Assembly (NCBI GenBank): GCA_023667315.1
Contig: JAMPAI010000018.1
Location: forward strand, 1-32,738
Length of the DNA stretch: 32,738 nt
From: Ruminococcus flavefaciens
GTDB lineage: Bacteria; Bacteroidota; Bacteroidia; Bacteroidales; P3
Reading direction: 5' to 3'
Shown: positions 8,695 to 16,449 of the stretch, piece by piece
Numbering within the stretch: the first letter of the stretch is position 1
How the letters are laid out: the number at the start of each line of letters is the position of its first letter
The notes under the pieces: model-generated
Told to the model about the DNA's origin: nothing
Databases searched by the model: none
Seen by the model: only the letters and a program-made list of their open reading frames with translations
Program-made: the position numbers and the translations under genes

Positions 8695-10557
8695 TTACAG
8701 CACGGAATCGTGCGGTGTATAGTCGGGCTCCTGCTGCTTTTTCTTGTTGGGTCCAAGTTCAGCATCATCGAGAACGCTGTGATCAATTCCTTGTACATAG
8801 TCGAGACGCTTATACCAAGGATTCGTTACGCTTTGCCCAGTCTTCGCAACACTTGTGCCGTCATCAGCAACAGCCGTGTCACCCTCTAATAGCAGATGAG
8901 CCATGTGATCGACAATAGTTTTATCGGCATAGGGCGCATACGGATGGTCGACAGAGATGGCAAAGTCACAGCCGAACTCACGATACTTCTGGTTCAGCCG
9001 TTTTACGTATGTCGGCTTGTCAGCATCGGGGATCTTCCAAATCATATCCATTGCAAGTCGGATCGATGTTTTATCCACAATCGGATACTCCAACGTATCA
9101 GGCAGAAGGAATAGATCATCAGACATGCCGAGATCCTTCACAAGGTAAGCCGAACACTGTTCCTTACTGACGATCTCACCAGGCACATTAGCCTCGTTCA
9201 TGTTGATAACCATGCTGCGAACAGAAGCCATCGTATGAACCATCGAAATGATGTTTGTAGAGATTATCGACTCATCAGCAGGGTTATCAGTGCAAGACCA
9301 GAAGAGATCCCACAGATACTGCATCTGACGGTGCTGTTCTTTGCTGTCAGGTTCAGCATCAAGATACAGATCGTAGTGATACTGCACATGATGTTTCCAA
9401 TCTGCCAAGATTCCATAATGGTACGGTGTCAAGCTGACTTCCGGATCAAAGTTAGGATCCTGTACAATTTCACCCATGACACTGTACAGCCGCATACAGT
9501 AGAAGTTGTGGTACACGTCGTCGGCGAGGCTCACATGGAACCAATTGCACTCTTCATTGTAATTGGCATCACAAAGAATCTCGGCAATATTGTCACGATC
9601 GTCTTCGGTCTCAGTCGTTGCTTGGCCCAACGGTTTGTCGAAGTCCAGACATTGTGGTGCGCGGATCCCAAGAAAATGATACATCGTACCGGCAGCATTA
9701 GCACTTGCCATCCCACCACAGACACTCTGTAACCGTACTTGGAATGCCATACGATAAAGATCCGGATGGAAGTAATCAAGGAACGTGAACTCTTTCAATG
9801 CTTTAATGGATCGTGCAAAATCAAACCCATAAAATACATTGTTGTAGAAATTCCGATTCATCCGAAGATGCTCAGCAATGACATCGGCCTTTGTGCGTTT
9901 ATTCATAGGTGTCCCAAGACCTGAAAGGACAAAGCGCGGATACTCTTTCGTCTCTCGAAGCGCTTCCGGAGCGTACTCATAAAGCGCATTGCTTTTACCA
10001 ATTTTTGTCGTAACATTGAACTTCTCCATTGCTTTGAAGATATTCTTAGCGAGTGTTTCACGGTCCTTCGGGTCCTTGCAATGACCAAACATCCGAATCG
10101 CCTGTTGCACGTGCGCTTTATCATTCAACGGATACTGACGTGTACGAGGAAGTCCGAATACATCATCGGGCAAAGCATTACGCTTTTTACTCTTCAGTGC
10201 AGTTTCGTTGAAGTAATCCAAAATAGAAGACGCAAACGGATCATCTTCCGTGTCTTCAGGTGTTTCAGATTCTGTGTCGAGTGTAGAGATCTGGCTTGCG
10301 CTATGGCGCTCCAGATCAATCTGTCGATGATGTACTTTGCTGATAGGAGACCCATGGTCAGCGAAGTTAGGGTTATACCCCTCATTCTGTGGTTCCATGG
10401 TTTGCGTTTCTGTATTTTCGGCCGGTGTCACATCACCGGGTGTTTCAGCTTCACCGTGAATAAGCGGCTCATCTGCAGCGTCAACATCAATGCGTTGAAG
10501 CATCGTCTGTCTGGGTTTAATCACCGCGCATTGATGATTACTGATCATACGAGACAT
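8695..10557 (-). CDS. 620-residue protein with a duplicated DUF6582-like domain
   Basis: ATG 10557 lies 3 nt after the stop of the upstream gene, whose last codons contain GGAGGAAGGAG. Residues 1-110 are polar and disordered-looking. Two copies of one motif are visible: near residue 130 (DDVFGLPRTRQYPLNDKAHVQQAIRMF) and near residue 485 (DDLFLLPDTLEYPIVDKTSIRLAMDM), each followed by about 25 residues ending in an I/L-x5-6-F/Y helix. The pattern LP-x-T-x2-YP-x2-DK-x-V/I-x2-A resembles the small LPxxxxYP helical domain (DUF6582-type) appended to phage head-maturation and other virion proteins. The middle part (about 230-440) is rich in aromatic residues and His (YHYGILADWKHHVQYHYDLYL). A virion or assembly role is plausible but not proved. 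The C-terminal 50 residues are again polar. Confidence 0.7.
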   Translation of the reverse strand: MSRMISNHQCAVIKPRQTMLQRIDVDAADEPLIHGEAETPGDVTPAENTETQTMEPQNEGYNPNFADHGSPISKVHHRQIDLERHSASQISTLDTESETPEDTEDDPFASSILDYFNETALKSKKRNALPDDVFGLPRTRQYPLNDKAHVQQAIRMFGHCKDPKDRETLAKNIFKAMEKFNVTTKIGKSNALYEYAPEALRETKEYPRFVLSGLGTPMNKRTKADVIAEHLRMNRNFYNNVFYGFDFARSIKALKEFTFLDYFHPDLYRMAFQVRLQSVCGGMASANAAGTMYHFLGIRAPQCLDFDKPLGQATTETEDDRDNIAEILCDANYNEECNWFHVSLADDVYHNFYCMRLYSVMGEIVQDPNFDPEVSLTPYHYGILADWKHHVQYHYDLYLDAEPDSKEQHRQMQYLWDLFWSCTDNPADESIISTNIISMVHTMASVRSMVINMNEANVPGEIVSKEQCSAYLVKDLGMSDDLFLLPDTLEYPIVDKTSIRLAMDMIWKIPDADKPTYVKRLNQKYREFGCDFAISVDHPYAPYADKTIVDHMAHLLLEGDTAVADDGTSVAKTGQSVTNPWYKRLDYVQGIDHSVLDDAELGPNKKKQQEPDYTPHDSVL

Positions 10558-10560
10558 CTA

Positions 10561-11805
10561 TCAGTCATCTCCTTCCTCCGTAACGTTCATAAAGAATTGC
10601 TCGGTCATAATCCAATCGGATCGATGCTGGTTATTATTGGCATTTCCAAGCATATCATCAAACATGATGTTGTACATATCAAAGATTTCAATGATATCCC
10701 ACTGCTTGTAGGCCTCATTGCCCTCAGCCTGTGAAACGATAATTTTGAATACATTGGAAATAGCCTCTTTATTTGCAATGCACTTAAAGATACGATATCC
10801 GCCATTCTTGAAAATGATACTATTTCCATCAACACGTGTTAGTGTCTGATCGTCATACTTGGACATATACCAATATGAACCGATCTGAGAATCCGTAATG
10901 GCAACATATGCGGGAAGACTTGTACCACCAATATAGCCAATGATGATTTGGACATCATTAGGGTTGATGATTTCCATCTGCGGGGCCATATCGACATTCT
11001 CCATATCCTCTAAGCATGCAGTTTCAGTGATCACAACAAGAGCTCTGCGCTTCTTCTCATCAGGTTCCTGTTCATGAACAATCTGGTACAGAGCTTCGAG
11101 GAACGGACCGAAGTTGTTGCCGCTGATTCGGATGTAGTTGTACTTGTTCTGCGCTTTCATCACAGCATCCTTCAGCGCAACTTTATACTTCGTCTCTTCA
11201 ATGAACTTCTGATTTCCGTTCGGCTTCTTTCCACCATCTTTAATCTCAACGATCAGGTTGTAATCAGGGAGATAGAAGTCGGGGATGTACATATGATCTT
11301 CATTGTCTTTCGGATCGTGGTACGTGAATGTTTCAGGAGGACCCTGAATTGCATACGAAGGAAGCTCCAGCATTTTGTCACAGAACTGAAGAAATGCCAG
11401 TTCCAGTTTCCCCGTATAGTCGATCTGACCTCCATCCGGGAACGTATACTGACTCGTAATCTTACGGTTATGGAGCATCTTTTTCTGCCGCTCAGCATCG
11501 TGCATCAAGGTATGCTGGTCATGTCCAGTGGCATTTATCGACCGTGCTTGTGCGATTTGATGGATACGCTCACGGCATTTGGGATCGGGGGATACCTTAT
11601 AAGGCTTACCGGTGCGGTAGTTCCATTCCGTTGGAGTGTTACATCCACACATACACTTTCCGTGCAAAGATGGATGTGTCATCAGGTACAGTTCCTGGCT
11701 TGCATCCAAACCGTCAGCCTCCAAACGGTCGGCATGCATTTTCTCGATATGAGCTACGGCAAGGGATTTCTTGCTGAAATATTGCCGGCAAAACGGACAA
11801 TTCAA
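10561..11805 (-). CDS. C2H2 zinc-finger protein with PD-(D/E)XK nuclease domain
   Basis: 414 residues from TTG 11805, which has AAGGAGG 8 nt upstream; the GTG at 11814 overlaps the ribosome site and is unlikely. A classic zinc finger opens the protein (C3, C6, H19, H24), and a second Cys cluster follows (GKCMCGC, C51/C53/C55, with C77). Residues about 130-205 show the restriction-endonuclease-like core: E135 in YTGKLELAF, then IPDFYLPDYN (D176) and IVEIKDGG (E187, K189). This arrangement resembles phage and homing-type nucleases that bind DNA through small zinc modules. Residues 215-414 are alpha/beta and unassigned. Possible jobs: DNA processing during packaging or repair, or exclusion of competing DNA. 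Nuclease fold fairly sure, role unknown. Confidence 0.72.
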   Translation of the reverse strand: MNCPFCRQYFSKKSLAVAHIEKMHADRLEADGLDASQELYLMTHPSLHGKCMCGCNTPTEWNYRTGKPYKVSPDPKCRERIHQIAQARSINATGHDQHTLMHDAERQKKMLHNRKITSQYTFPDGGQIDYTGKLELAFLQFCDKMLELPSYAIQGPPETFTYHDPKDNEDHMYIPDFYLPDYNLIVEIKDGGKKPNGNQKFIEETKYKVALKDAVMKAQNKYNYIRISGNNFGPFLEALYQIVHEQEPDEKKRRALVVITETACLEDMENVDMAPQMEIINPNDVQIIIGYIGGTSLPAYVAITDSQIGSYWYMSKYDDQTLTRVDGNSIIFKNGGYRIFKCIANKEAISNVFKIIVSQAEGNEAYKQWDIIEIFDMYNIMFDDMLGNANNNQHRSDWIMTEQFFMNVTEEGDD

Positions 11806-11822
11806 GCCAAACACCTCCTTAT

Positions 11823-11828
11823 ATTATA
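11823..11828 (-). promoter_or_regulatory. Possible promoter for the zinc-finger nuclease unit
   Basis: Minus-strand CCTATATAATATAAGGAGG contains TATAAT only 4 nt from the ribosome site, so a start here would give a nearly leaderless message. It departs from the usual spacing of the other elements; weak call. Confidence 0.25.
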
Positions 11829-11873
11829 TAGGATTGTTCCAGGTACTAATCGATTTTGATTTAAAGGGACAAA

Positions 11874-11881
11874 ACTATAAT
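11874..11881 (+). promoter_or_regulatory. Phage promoter element ACTATAAT
   Basis: Plus-strand ACTATAAT in the divergent gap, 22 nt before the TTG start at 11904, with no TTGACA-like box 17 nt upstream. It opens the plus-strand assembly cluster (11904-14639). Confidence 0.55.
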
Positions 11882-11903
11882 GCCATAAGAGGGGGTGAAT
11901 TTG

Positions 11904-12311
11904 TTGAATGTTGGCAAGAAAGATCTGTCCTACCGGGTCGGATACTCCGGGAATGCAATCGTCGCCAGTGGCGGCGAAGTGATTTGTAACTCGTTCCACC
12001 GACTTCTCTATATGATTCCTGGCGAGGATGATTATAATAAGGAAATGGGACTCGACGTTACGACTCGCAGCAAAAGACCGTATTCCGAGAATGAACGTGA
12101 TACGGAATACGAAGCCATGATTGTGAAGCAGCTGTATGAGTATACGGATATCATACCACTCACTGTGGTTGCCGTGTATCAGAATCAGCTGCTGGTCATC
12201 ATGATGGACTGCATGTATGATAACAAGGAGTATCGTTTGCAAGCATCATCTGATCCAAACCGTCTGGCAACTAAGATCGAACCTAAAGTTGTAGGTTATC
12301 AGAATACTTAA
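11904..12311 (+). CDS. Hypothetical protein, first gene of assembly cluster
   Basis: 135 residues. Three in-frame candidates exist (GTG 11895, TTG 11901, TTG 11904); TTG 11904 is favoured because it lies 8 nt after GGGGG, the same spacing as other TTG starts in this genome. Soluble alpha/beta protein with a strongly hydrophobic beta pair (IIPLTVVAVYQNQLLVIMMDCMY) and a charged middle (TTRSKRPYSENERDTEYEAMIVKQLYEY). It has no family I recognise; by position directly before the baseplate-type gene it may be a baseplate or tail-assembly component. It ends 14 nt before the next start, which has its own AGGAGG. Confidence 0.65.
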   Translation: MNVGKKDLSYRVGYSGNAIVASGGEVICNSFHRLLYMIPGEDDYNKEMGLDVTTRSKRPYSENERDTEYEAMIVKQLYEYTDIIPLTVVAVYQNQLLVIMMDCMYDNKEYRLQASSDPNRLATKIEPKVVGYQNT

Positions 12312-12325
12312 GGAGGATACGAAAT

Positions 12326-13984
12326 ATGGATAGTATGTCCAATCTTACCAAGAAAAATGTTCCCGATATCGGCGTTCCCGCGATCGAGCCCACGGTGGAA
12401 GGTGCTCCTCCGGTTGTCATGACTCCCACAGCAACACCTGCGCCTACTGTGGAGCCCCCAGCTTTTGTCGAGCCGGCTTACACCACACGGGCTGAGCCTG
12501 CTCCCGCCCCTGCTGTTAGCGGTGGTATTATGACGGTTGCGGATGCGGAGAAGCTCGGTATCGACGCACAGTCCAGCAGTGCCATCGATGTTGAGCAGGA
12601 ACAGCTTGCGGCTGAGCAGCGTCGGTTTGCTGCTGGTCAGGCCATGAAGGCTCGTGAGACCACTGATATGCTCGCTGCGGCATTGGCTGACGAAGAGGCG
12701 CGTGCACAGCGCTTTGAGAATACCGAGAAGGCTGATGAGGAAACCCGTGAGAAACTTCTCGGCGCTGACCCCAAGGTTACCGATGCTGTTGTATCCAGCA
12801 CGGTTTCCTATGATGAGCGCATGAAGGACAGCAAGACCTCCACAAACCCTGAGATCGACCCCTACGAGCTTCTGCCCAGTTACACTGACGATGAGGAGCC
12901 TGAGGAAGAGGTCAAGGACCCCGAGAAAACTGCGCCCGATCCCAGCGATGATGAGTATGGCCAGTATATCCGTGAGCTTCCTACAGCTGAGTATGTTCAG
13001 TTTGAGAAGCCGGCTGTACGTACGATTCGTGAAGTGAAGGTCGACATTGTTCCTTCCGGCCGCACTGATAAGAACCATGCTCCTCTTGGCGATCAGGCCT
13101 TCTTGAATGCGATTAGCAAGTTCAAGAAGGATAACTTCGGCAAGGTGACCGTTGTTATGCCCAACTCCGGTTTCATGTGCGACATTGTCGGCACCGGCGT
13201 GGTTGATCTGCAGAACCTCTACATGAACGTCAACCAGGATATGTCCACCTATGACTATCAGCTGGAGCAGATGCGCACTATCATCCGCAACGTTGTCGGC
13301 ACGGCCCCGAAGGTGTCTGCCACCAACCTGCAGAATATGATCCACTTCCAGGACTTCCAGATGCTCGCGTTTGGCCACATCTGTGCGACGCTGCGTACTG
13401 TCGAGACTGTAACCAACTGCACGGAGTGTGGTAAGGCCTTCCGTCTCACTACTCGGCCCAATGACCTTCTCATCAACATGAACGAGTTCATCGACCGGTG
13501 GGCGCAGATCGAGAATGCTCCGAACATCGAGTCCTGCTCTCTCATGATGCGTAACCGCAGCGTTACGACCGAGATGGGTATCGAGGTAACGCTTGGTCAT
13601 CCGTCCTACGCCGATATGATTCGGTGCATCCGTGGATTCCAGGAGTACAGCAAGAGCATGACTCCGACTGATGTTCGGCGCTTCGAGTCCATGCTGCGGC
13701 TGCTCTATATGATCCGTCGGATCAAGCTGCCCAACGGCACTTATGCGAACAACATCTTCCAGATGTATCAGTGCCTGCTGCTGATGTCCGATGTTGATCT
13801 GGAGATGATCAACAAAGAGGCTACTATCCTGCGGGATGAGATTATGGTACCGAAATTCGGTATTAAGGAAGCCCGGTGCCCGCACTGTGGTAAGGTTATT
13901 CGTGACATTGCGTACGAAAGCTTGCTCGAGCTGGTTTTTTACCACACCACAATCAGCAGCTATCTGAACAATCCCGAGTCCTGA
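12326..13984 (+). CDS. T4 gp26-like baseplate/tail assembly protein (putative)
   Basis: 552 residues; ATG 12326 after AGGAGG. Residues 1-75 are Pro/Ala/Thr-rich and disordered, 75-225 charged and helical. The folded part begins near 245 (KVTVVMPNSGFMCDIVG) and contains MIHFQDFQMLAFGHICATLRTV followed by a CxxC knuckle (C365, C368) and LTTRPNDLLI, an order typical of the T4 gp26/gp51 baseplate family (beta-strand, helix, zinc knuckle, 'DL' strand). A second CxxC (C518, C521) near the end could complete one zinc site. Codon use is richer in G/C-ending codons than in the flanking genes, suggesting high expression. A T-run slip site near codon 537 could fuse it to the following frame. The family call is by eye and moderate. 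Confidence 0.6.
   Translation: MDSMSNLTKKNVPDIGVPAIEPTVEGAPPVVMTPTATPAPTVEPPAFVEPAYTTRAEPAPAPAVSGGIMTVADAEKLGIDAQSSSAIDVEQEQLAAEQRRFAAGQAMKARETTDMLAAALADEEARAQRFENTEKADEETREKLLGADPKVTDAVVSSTVSYDERMKDSKTSTNPEIDPYELLPSYTDDEEPEEEVKDPEKTAPDPSDDEYGQYIRELPTAEYVQFEKPAVRTIREVKVDIVPSGRTDKNHAPLGDQAFLNAISKFKKDNFGKVTVVMPNSGFMCDIVGTGVVDLQNLYMNVNQDMSTYDYQLEQMRTIIRNVVGTAPKVSATNLQNMIHFQDFQMLAFGHICATLRTVETVTNCTECGKAFRLTTRPNDLLINMNEFIDRWAQIENAPNIESCSLMMRNRSVTTEMGIEVTLGHPSYADMIRCIRGFQEYSKSMTPTDVRRFESMLRLLYMIRRIKLPNGTYANNIFQMYQCLLLMSDVDLEMINKEATILRDEIMVPKFGIKEARCPHCGKVIRDIAYESLLELVFYHTTISSYLNNPES
13933..13939 (+). promoter_or_regulatory. Candidate -1 frameshift site G GTT TTT
   Basis: Zero-frame codons CTG GTT TTT TAC give the heptamer GGTTTTT inside a run of six T (13935-13940). 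It resembles the GGTTTTC slip site reported for T7 gene 10. A -1 slip here enters a frame that is open for 105 codons to 14256, while the zero frame stops 14 codons later at 13982-13984. Confidence 0.45.
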
Positions 13985-14256
13985 TTGGCCAGTGGTGTAA
14001 GCACGTCCAGAAGACTCTGAAGGATTACCGTGATCTTGCGTATAATGCGCATACGATGCTTCGTGATTACTACACTTACGAAGAAATCACATGGTTCCCC
14101 CTTCGGAATCTGATGGACAAAATCGATGAGTTCAAGCCAAGACTCCAGGAGATCGCAAAACGACAAGAACAAGAGCGGCTGAAGGCTGAACTCGAAGGCA
14201 AACGTAGGCAGCAATTACAGCAGCAACAGCAAAGACGGGGGTCGAAACGATATTGA
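13939..14256 (+). CDS. Gln-rich helical C-terminal extension, probably made by frameshifting
   Basis: Frame -1 relative to the gp26-like gene. The first ATG is at 14056 and has no ribosome site; the frame is open back beyond 13933, and the region 13984-14056 encodes convincing protein (WCKHVQKTLKDYRDLAYNAH), so the coding part clearly begins before the ATG. The only candidate starts there are ATT 13984 (overlapping the upstream TGA) or CTG 13981, neither with a Shine-Dalgarno sequence. I therefore infer expression as a 105-residue extension of the upstream protein, giving about 643 residues. The C-terminus is coiled-coil-like and very Gln/Arg-rich (KRQEQERLKAELEGKRRQ, then poly-Q). The last 4 nt overlap the next gene's TTG. 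If it is translated alone, ATG 14056 gives 66 residues. Confidence 0.55.
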   Translation, partial: LPHHNQQLSEQSRVLIGQWCKHVQKTLKDYRDLAYNAHTMLRDYYTYEEITWFPLRNLMDKIDEFKPRLQEIAKRQEQERLKAELEGKRRQQLQQQQQRRGSKRY

Positions 14257-14639
14257 AAACTCATAAGTTAAAGACTACACGTCCTGAGTTTCTGCTCGAA
14301 CTGATGACTGGCGGTGATTATGGTGCATTAGACATGAGTAGCATGAGGAAAACTCTTCATGGAACGAATGCTCTGTGCTATTGTGTCTACACAGTTCTTA
14401 TGGAAGCTAATATTGACAAAGGTGACATCGAAGCCGTGAATAACGACGGTGAATCTTTGGCGATTACTTTCCGTAAGAAGTCTATTGCTGCAGAGGTGAA
14501 GGAACTCTGTAACAAGGAAGTTGTTCGTTACGGGAAACACAAGTACAAAGTAAAACTGAAAGCCCGTGACAAACATCTCATCGCTGAAGTGCAACAGCTC
14601 GAGCCTGATCCTAAGGATGACGACTCCGACGAGGAGTAA
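14253..14639 (+). CDS. Hypothetical protein with acidic tail
   Basis: 128 residues from TTG 14253, which overlaps the stop of the Gln-rich frame (TTGA) and has GACGGGGGT about 10 nt upstream, so translation is likely coupled. Basic N-terminus (MKTHKLKTTRPEF), helical middle (SSMRKTLHGTNALCYCVYTVLMEANI), a beta/alpha segment with alternating charges (RKKSIAAEVKELCNKEVVRYGKHKYKVKLKARDK) and a very acidic end (PDPKDDDSDEE). No family recognised; probably a further assembly factor. The 13-bp terminator follows 10 nt after the stop. Confidence 0.65.
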   Translation: MKTHKLKTTRPEFLLELMTGGDYGALDMSSMRKTLHGTNALCYCVYTVLMEANIDKGDIEAVNNDGESLAITFRKKSIAAEVKELCNKEVVRYGKHKYKVKLKARDKHLIAEVQQLEPDPKDDDSDEE

Positions 14640-14649
14640 AATATACAAC

Positions 14650-14694
14650 GAACACCTACCCCGCTAAAAATGGGGTAGGTGTTCATCTTTTCTG
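14650..14694 (+). terminator. Intrinsic terminator of the assembly cluster
   Basis: Perfect 13-bp stem GAACACCTACCCC / GGGGTAGGTGTTC (14650-14662 with 14672-14684), 9-nt loop, then ATCTTTTCTG on the plus strand. Confidence 0.85.
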
Positions 14695-14721
14695 TAGCGT
14701 AAAATGATTAGGGTTGACATC

Positions 14722-14729
14722 ACTATAAT
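14722..14729 (+). promoter_or_regulatory. Phage promoter element ACTATAAT before RNAP beta-prime N-half
   Basis: Plus-strand CACTATAATC, 27 nt before ATG 14757. A TTGACA (14714-14719) is only 4 nt upstream of TATAAT, too close for a sigma-70 -35 box, so this is probably not a normal host promoter. Confidence 0.55.
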
Positions 14730-14756
14730 CTAAACCATAAAGGGGTGAGATTTTTA

Positions 14757-16397
14757 ATGTTCGTAACGGAAGCCGTTGATACACGACCCAATACCAGTAA
14801 ACAAAATGGTTTATGGGTTACACTTTTGGACATGGAAAAGTTCATCCGTGTCAATAATCTGCAGGAGGTTACCAACCCTATATACATTGAGAAGAATGCA
14901 TTTACACGCGATGGTGTTCTCTCAAATGAAATCTTTGGTGTATCTCAGTATGATCGCCGGAATCGGTTTGCTTATATCGATTTGCACGGGCATTATATGT
15001 ATCCTCTTGCAGCTGTAAAACTTGCGGCGTATGATCGGCAGCTTAGTGATGTGCTTAATGCACGTGGGAGGTTTAAGCTGACAAAAGAGGGTACATTGGT
15101 TGATGATCCGGAAGGTGAAAGCGGCCCTGAGTTTTTATACAAGATTTGGGGTAAAGTCAAGGTAAAAGAGAAAACCACGGAAACAACGAAGGAAGTACAA
15201 AAGTTCTTTGAGAAGCCTCGTGATGAACTCTTCCTGACTCAGTTTCCTGTTATCCCAGCCTTTTATCGTGACATCAACATCAGCGAGAGTTCGTCTTCAA
15301 AGAGCTCTAACATCCTAAACTCGAAGTATTCCAATATCATCTCGTATACCCAGTCCTTAGCACAGTATACTGATGCATTTGGTAATATGACGCGTTTGAC
15401 ACAAGCCAGAGTACAAGCACTCTTGGTTGACATTTATCAGGAACTTATGATCCATACGGTAAAGGGTCAGCCGTCTAAATTCGGTATGCTTCGTCGTTCT
15501 TTGGCCGGTAAGAACCTTCCTTATACCGCACGTCTCGTTATCACTGCAGCGAACTTGAACAAACAATCTCTCAATCAGGTTCAAGTAAAGTTCGGGTATG
15601 CGACAATTCCTCTGCCGTACATCTGCTCTCTTTTCATGCCATTCATGATTCATGAGCTGAAGTCTTATTTTGAGGCTGAGTTCATTCAGGGCGGCAAATA
15701 TCCAGTTGTAACACCTGATGGTAAACAGGAATACACAACCTTTACTGAGAGTTTTGATGAGAACTACATCACAGGGCTGATCAATAAGTATATCAACTCT
15801 CCTTCTACGAGGTTTGATAAGATCATGACACCACCTGATGTAAACGGTGTTCGATATTATATGCGGATCAATGGTCGATTCAATAAGGACCAGACTACAT
15901 TTGATCGTGAGGCAACATATACTGACATTCTGTATATTGTTGCTCAGCGGGTGACTGCAGATAAGCATGTCTATATCACTCGTTATCCGATTGATAACCC
16001 GAACGGTCAGAGTCCGTATCGTATCATCGTTTCGACCACTAATGAAACTCAGCCCGTTACCATTGGTGATCAGGTATATGAGCACTATCCGATCATCAAA
16101 GGCGACCCAATGAATGCTTTCATGGCAACCGGTCAGATCAGCAATACGATGATCGGACCTATGGGCGCCGACTTCGATGGTGACCAGGTATCGGTGAAGG
16201 CATGTTGGACAAAAGAGAGCAATGAGGACGCAGAGCGGTATATCAACTCTAATGCCTATGTTCTCAACGTTCAGGGTAAGTCTATGCGAGATATGTCTAA
16301 GGACTTCCTGTTGACGCAGTATCTGATGACCAATGTCTCCGACACAAAGCTTCTCACAACAGATTGCAACAATGTTGCGCCGAAATATGTAATTTAA
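14757..16397 (+). CDS. RNA polymerase beta-prime subunit, N-terminal half (split)
   Basis: 546 residues from ATG 14757 (AAAGGGGTGA upstream; the in-frame GTG 14745 overlaps that site). Landmarks of the double-psi beta-barrel subunit appear in order: PIYIEKNAFTRDGVLSNEIFG (about 41-61; cf. 'DGLFCERIFGP'), RRNRFAYIDL (67-76; cf. 'RRERMGHIEL'), FPVIPAFYRD (163-172; cf. 'LPVLPPDLRP'), KFGMLRRSLAGKNLPYTARLVI (241-262; cf. '[20 protein letters not shown]'), and ADFDGDQ (471-477) holding the three Asp that bind catalytic Mg. The N-terminal zinc domain of bacterial beta-prime is missing. The protein ends about 70 residues after the catalytic motif, where phiKZ/AR9-type phage polymerases are also split. 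The remainder is encoded at 28130-30310 on the other strand. It forms the active centre of a phage RNA polymerase; the beta subunits must lie outside the window. Confidence 0.92.
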   Translation: MFVTEAVDTRPNTSKQNGLWVTLLDMEKFIRVNNLQEVTNPIYIEKNAFTRDGVLSNEIFGVSQYDRRNRFAYIDLHGHYMYPLAAVKLAAYDRQLSDVLNARGRFKLTKEGTLVDDPEGESGPEFLYKIWGKVKVKEKTTETTKEVQKFFEKPRDELFLTQFPVIPAFYRDINISESSSSKSSNILNSKYSNIISYTQSLAQYTDAFGNMTRLTQARVQALLVDIYQELMIHTVKGQPSKFGMLRRSLAGKNLPYTARLVITAANLNKQSLNQVQVKFGYATIPLPYICSLFMPFMIHELKSYFEAEFIQGGKYPVVTPDGKQEYTTFTESFDENYITGLINKYINSPSTRFDKIMTPPDVNGVRYYMRINGRFNKDQTTFDREATYTDILYIVAQRVTADKHVYITRYPIDNPNGQSPYRIIVSTTNETQPVTIGDQVYEHYPIIKGDPMNAFMATGQISNTMIGPMGADFDGDQVSVKACWTKESNEDAERYINSNAYVLNVQGKSMRDMSKDFLLTQYLMTNVSDTKLLTTDCNNVAPKYVI

Positions 16398-16435
16398 TGA
16401 AAAAAGAACAGGGGCTGTTTGGCCCCTGTTCTCAT
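16397..16435. terminator. Bidirectional hairpin terminator, copy 1 of a repeat
   Basis: 10-bp stem GAACAGGGGC / GCCCCTGTTC (16406-16415 with 16422-16431), loop of 6. On the minus strand it is followed by TTTTTT, so it strongly ends the 16450-16782 gene; on the plus strand, after the polymerase gene, there is only a weak tail. About 39 nt are nearly repeated at 17180-17220. Confidence 0.8.
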
Positions 16436-16449
16436 GAAAGCATTTGCGT

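Noticed and set aside
12308-13945. 545-codon open frame on the minus strand opposite the gp26-like gene
   Set aside because: It mirrors a G/C-ending codon bias of the real gene; it has no ribosome site at its start, and its product is Leu/Arg/His-rich without motifs, whereas the plus strand has AGGAGG, two CxxC knuckles and a family-like layout.
14205-14240. CAG/CAA-rich stretch as a microsatellite
   Set aside because: It is coding for a Gln-rich helix end and is irregular (CAG, CAA, TTA mixed); no exact repeat array.
14714-14729. Host-type sigma-70 promoter (TTGACA and TATAAT)
   Set aside because: The boxes are only 4 nt apart instead of about 17; the TATAAT part is explained by the shared phage element.
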